Of a DNA stretch of 7,334 nt, positions 5,195 through 7,334 are shown one piece after another. The notes beneath the pieces were generated by a model. The model made no database searches and was not told the origin of the DNA. It was given only the letters and a program-made list of their open reading frames with translations. The position numbers and the translations under genes were made by a program. Source of the stretch: an uncultured Duganella sp. (GTDB lineage: Bacteria; Pseudomonadota; Gammaproteobacteria; Burkholderiales; Burkholderiaceae); assembly GCA_946482335.1 (NCBI GenBank), contig CAMLRG010000242.1:1-7334 (forward strand), in the 5' to 3' direction. Every line of letters begins with the position of its first letter. Within the stretch, counting starts at the first letter, position 1.

Positions 5195-5557
5195 GTGATC
5201 ATGGAACGCTCTGCTCTGCCCGCGCTTTTGCTGACGCTTTTGCTCGGGTTGCTTATGCAAGGGATGCTTGCGGGGCTGCATTTTGCCTCCGCGCGCTACG
5301 AATGGGTCTGCCGCACCCTTTATCTGGTGGCCCTGGTGTTGAATTTGCTGGCAGTGCGCCGCTTGAATCCGGCGAACGTGTCGGCGGCAGCGTTGCCGCT
5401 GGCGCCGATCGTGATGGCGGTGGCGATCACGTATTTTTCCGTGAGCGCCCCGGACGCGCCGGCCCAGGTGACCTTACTCCTGCTGCCGATCGTGCACGGG
5501 GCGGCGGCTGGCAGCATGCTGCTGCTGCCGCTGGACGAGGGGGAGGGCAACCCGTAG
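5195..5557 (+). CDS. Small four-helix membrane protein of unknown function
   Basis: A 120-residue, very hydrophobic protein starting at GTG 5195, supported by a well-spaced GGAGG. Four membrane segments are predicted by eye: residues 7-30, 37-54, 65-83 and 90-113. Between helices 2 and 3 is a basic RRLNPAN loop. Helix 2 begins after RYEWVCRTL, so by the positive-inside rule the 2-3 loop is probably cytoplasmic, and the acidic tail (DEGEGNP) would then also face the cytoplasm. No catalytic motif is seen and I recognise no family. It ends six bases before the stop codon of the convergent DUF4124-type gene. Its promoter region carries a sigma-54-like element and a large palindrome, so expression may be conditional. 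It could be a subunit-free small membrane protein or a stress accessory; there is no evidence to choose. Confidence 0.8.
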   Translation: MIMERSALPALLLTLLLGLLMQGMLAGLHFASARYEWVCRTLYLVALVLNLLAVRRLNPANVSAAALPLAPIVMAVAITYFSVSAPDAPAQVTLLLLPIVHGAAAGSMLLLPLDEGEGNP

Positions 5558-5563
5558 CGGCGG

Positions 5564-5875
5564 TCAGCGGGCGCTGGCGACCTTGTCGCGCAGCTCCAGC
5601 GCTTGCCGCGCCATGCGCAGGGTTTGCACGTCGACCTTGGGCGGCACGCTGACCGGGGGCTTGCGCGCCCAGTTGCTGCGTCCCAGTTCGGACGGCGGCA
5701 GGACGAAATGTTCCTTCACCACGGCTGGCCGCACTGCTTCCGGCACGGTTTCGCAGGGGCGGTCGGTCAGCATGACCACGCCCTGGCTGTCGATGCAGCG
5801 GTACAGGGTTGCTTCCTCGGCGGTTGCCGGCAGCGCGATTGCGCACAGTGCGCAAGAGATCGTGAAATGCCGCAT
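5564..5875 (-). CDS. Secreted DUF4124-type small protein
   Basis: A 103-residue protein with a Sec signal peptide: MRHF, a hydrophobic core to about residue 16, and an Ala-Thr-Ala site predicting cleavage after Ala19. The mature part opens LYRCIDSQGVVMLTDRPC, the compact signature of DUF4124, with Cys27 and Cys41 positioned for a disulfide. The rest (PPSELGRSNWARKPPVSVPPK, then a helical tail from about residue 81) has low complexity. It acts in the periplasm or envelope; no biochemical role is established for the family. The start is certain: AAAGGAGGT lies five bases before the ATG. It follows gluQ by 47 bases on the same strand, so co-transcription is possible without implying shared function. 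Confidence 0.85.
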   Translation of the reverse strand: MRHFTISCALCAIALPATAEEATLYRCIDSQGVVMLTDRPCETVPEAVRPAVVKEHFVLPPSELGRSNWARKPPVSVPPKVDVQTLRMARQALELRDKVASAR

Positions 5876-5880
5876 GGCCC

Positions 5881-5889
5881 ACCTCCTTT
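5881..5889 (-). promoter_or_regulatory. Near-perfect Shine-Dalgarno site
   Basis: AAAGGAGGT on the minus strand (complement of 5881-5889), five bases before the ATG at 5875. It is the strongest ribosome-binding site in the window and suggests efficient translation of the DUF4124-type protein, in contrast to the weak site of gluQ upstream. Confidence 0.8.
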
Positions 5890-5922
5890 TGCTTGATGGA
5901 TCCAGTGTGCGGCGGGGGGCGC

Positions 5923-6840
5923 TTACGGTCTGTGCGGCGCCTCACCGTGGGCACGCAGGACGGCTTCCCATGCCGGCACGGCGGCACGCCAGAAGGCTTC
6001 GATGGTAACCGCCTGTAACTCCAGCCCGAGAAAACGCGCGGCCGGCAGCAAGGCGCTGCCGAGCAGGGTCTCGGCCGCGGCGCCGTCGTCGAACGCTTGT
6101 GCGCCGGTTTGTTTGGACAGTTTTTCGCCATCGGCATTGAGCACCACCGGCACGTGCAGGTAACGCGGCTGCGGCAAGCCAAGCAATTGCTGCAGGAAGA
6201 TCTGGCGCGGCGTGGAATCGAGCAAGTCGGCCCCGCGTACGATGTCGGTGATGCCTTGCGCGCCATCGTCCACCACCACGGCCAATTGATAGGCCCAGAA
6301 ACCGTCGGCGCGGCGCACCACGAAATCGCCCACGTCGGCCGTGATGTCCTGGCTGACGTCGCCCGCGAAACGGTCGTGGAAGCGGATGACGCAGTGCGGT
6401 TCCTGCGGCGTGCGCAAGCGCAGGGCGCGCGCCACGCGGCCCGGCGCCAGGCCGGCGCGGCAAGTGCCGGGGTAGACCAGGTTGGGATGGCCGGCCTGGC
6501 CCAGGCGCAGCTGGGAGTCGGCAATCTCCTTGCGCGAGCAGCCGCAGGGATAGATGTGGCTGCCCAGCTGGCGCAGCGCGGCTTCGTACAAGTGTTCGCG
6601 CCGGGTTTGCCAGGTCACCTCGCCATCCCACTGCATGCCGCAGCGCTGCAGCGAAGCCAGGATGTGGCGGTCGGCGCCTTCCACGTTGCGGTCGCGGTCG
6701 ATGTCCTCCACGCGCACCAGCCACTGTCCACCGTGGACCTTGGCGTCGAGGTAGCTGGCCATGGCCGCCACCAGGGAGCCCAGGTGCAGCGGTCCGGTCG
6801 GGGAGGGCGCAAAGCGGCCGATGTAAGGCGTGGGTTTCAT
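5923..6840 (-). CDS. gluQ: Glutamyl-queuosine tRNA(Asp) synthetase (GluQ-RS)
   Basis: A 305-residue truncated paralogue of glutamyl-tRNA synthetase that lacks the anticodon-binding domain, as the family does. It activates glutamate with ATP without needing tRNA-Glu and attaches it to the queuosine base at position 34 of tRNA-Asp in the cytoplasm. Evidence: [16 protein letters not shown] at 8-23 with the HIGH-type motif HLGS (19-22); RVEDIDRDR (43-51); the zinc knuckle Cys99-Gly-Cys101 with Tyr123 and Cys127, matching the E. coli YadB ligands; and the KMSKS-type loop KLSKQ (240-244). The ATG at 6840 fits the family N-terminus but has no Shine-Dalgarno; a weak TATCCT (6850-6855) ends nine bases upstream, so the mRNA leader may be very short. 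In many gammaproteobacteria the gene follows dksA; here it does not. Confidence 0.96.
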   Translation of the reverse strand: MKPTPYIGRFAPSPTGPLHLGSLVAAMASYLDAKVHGGQWLVRVEDIDRDRNVEGADRHILASLQRCGMQWDGEVTWQTRREHLYEAALRQLGSHIYPCGCSRKEIADSQLRLGQAGHPNLVYPGTCRAGLAPGRVARALRLRTPQEPHCVIRFHDRFAGDVSQDITADVGDFVVRRADGFWAYQLAVVVDDGAQGITDIVRGADLLDSTPRQIFLQQLLGLPQPRYLHVPVVLNADGEKLSKQTGAQAFDDGAAAETLLGSALLPAARFLGLELQAVTIEAFWRAAVPAWEAVLRAHGEAPHRP

Positions 6841-6879
6841 ACGGGGCGTAGGATACCATCCCGCATGCTGCGCTGCAGC

Positions 6880-6907
6880 TTGGCGGTTGCGGCAAATCCG
6901 CTAGAAT
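6880..6907 (+). promoter_or_regulatory. Sigma-70 promoter of the M28 peptidase gene
   Basis: TTGGCG at 6880-6885 (4 of 6), 16 bases, TAGAAT at 6902-6907 (5 of 6). The start is expected near 6912-6914, giving a leader of about 45 bases before the ATG at 6958. Confidence 0.6.
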
Positions 6908-6911
6908 GCCC

Positions 6912-6930
6912 GCGCGGCCACCAGCCGCGC
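6912..6930 (+). promoter_or_regulatory. GC-rich hairpin at the 5' end of the peptidase transcript
   Basis: GCGCGGC (6912-6918) pairs perfectly with GCCGCGC (6924-6930) around CACCA. It begins at the predicted transcription start, so it could protect the 5' end of the mRNA. There is no T-run, so it is not an intrinsic terminator. If the start is 6914 the stem loses two pairs. Confidence 0.4.
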
Positions 6931-6957
6931 CCAATGGACAATCCACAAGACACCGAT

Positions 6958-7334
6958 ATGACTAAATCCCTCACCATCGTAGCGACCACCCTGGCAGCCA
7001 GCGTGGCGCTGGCCTCGCCCGCTTCCGCTGCCGGCGCCAAGCCCGGCAAGGCGGCGCAGCCGCAAGTACAGGAAGCGCCGCTGCGCGCCCATCTGGCATT
7101 CCTGTCCAGCGATTTGCTGGAAGGCCGCGGCACCGGCCAGCGCGGCGGCGACCTGACCGTCGCCTACCTGGAGAACCAGGCCATGGCCCTGGGCCTGAAG
7201 CCGGCTAACGGCAACAGCTACCGCCAGCTGGTGAAGATCGCCGGCGTGAAGACCGATGCGGCGGCCTCCAACCTGCGCCTGGACGTGAACGGGACGGCAC
7301 TGCCGGCCAGCTTCGGCAAGGATTGGGTATATGC
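6958..7334 (+). CDS. Secreted M28-family metallopeptidase (3' end outside window)
   Basis: The first 125 codons of an open frame that runs off the window; no stop occurs. It begins MTKSLTIVATTLAASVALAS, a Sec signal peptide ending Ala-Ser-Ala with cleavage expected after residue 24. A short Lys/Pro/Gln-rich linker leads into LRAHLAFLSSDLLEGRGTGQ and RGGDLTVAYLENQAMALGLK, the N-terminal hallmark of M28 zinc aminopeptidases, followed by GNSYRQLVKIAGV. The zinc ligands and any PA insertion lie beyond the window. The enzyme would degrade peptides in the periplasm or outside the cell. The ATG at 6958 gives a clean signal peptide; the in-frame ATG at 6934 would add eight polar residues. Neither has a strong ribosome site. 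It is divergent from gluQ across 117 bases. Confidence 0.9.
   Translation, partial: MTKSLTIVATTLAASVALASPASAAGAKPGKAAQPQVQEAPLRAHLAFLSSDLLEGRGTGQRGGDLTVAYLENQAMALGLKPANGNSYRQLVKIAGVKTDAAASNLRLDVNGTALPASFGKDWVY

Noticed and set aside
5870..5875. DUF4124-type protein as a lipoprotein because of Cys8 and Cys11
   Set aside because: Neither cysteine has a proper lipobox before it, and the hydrophobic stretch continues past them to an Ala-Thr-Ala cleavage site.
5427..6946. Two further minus-strand open frames overlapping gluQ
   Set aside because: They read gluQ out of frame; only the frame at 5923-6840 contains HLGS, the zinc ligands and KLSKQ.

Overview
The window is GC-rich, densely packed bacterial DNA. 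Codon use and protein types fit a betaproteobacterium, most likely Oxalobacteraceae (the Massilia/Duganella/Janthinobacterium group); this placement is inferred from general resemblance, not from a search. It looks like ordinary chromosome: no transposase, integrase, phage gene, tRNA, rRNA or CRISPR array is visible. Nine protein genes are present, two of them cut by the window ends (the first LysR gene and the final M28 peptidase), and there is one candidate small RNA.

Bases 1-1606 hold the 3' part of a GbpR-like LysR regulator (+) and an SMP-30/gluconolactonase-family sugar lactonase (-). They run tail to tail and their stop codons share one CTAG. Bases 1607-1786 are non-coding but end in a very strong + strand intrinsic terminator with no + strand protein gene before it, so a short untranslated RNA may be made here. 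Bases 1787-3949 hold an MdtH-type major facilitator efflux pump (-) and a second LysR regulator (+). They are divergent over a 90-bp control region, the classical layout of a LysR regulator and its target.

Bases 3960-4993 (-) encode an alpha/beta hydrolase followed by a 65-residue protein of unknown function that seems to have its own promoter. The hydrolase lacks the usual acid after strand beta-7. Bases 4994-5194 are a 201-bp regulatory region with a bulged 13-bp inverted repeat and a sequence with the exact spacing of a sigma-54 promoter. They precede a 120-residue four-helix membrane protein of unknown function (5195-5557, +).

Bases 5564-6840 (-) encode gluQ (glutamyl-queuosine tRNA-Asp synthetase) and then a small secreted DUF4124-type protein, perhaps one transcript. 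Divergent from gluQ, the window ends inside a secreted M28-family metallopeptidase with a good sigma-70 promoter.

The genes do not form one pathway. The plausible functional units are regulator plus lactonase (sugar acid/lactone catabolism), LysR plus MdtH (drug efflux), and housekeeping tRNA modification. No clear new multi-gene system is visible. The features most worth testing are the orphan terminator/small RNA, the sigma-54-like promoter with its palindrome before an unknown membrane protein, and the relocated catalytic acid of the hydrolase.
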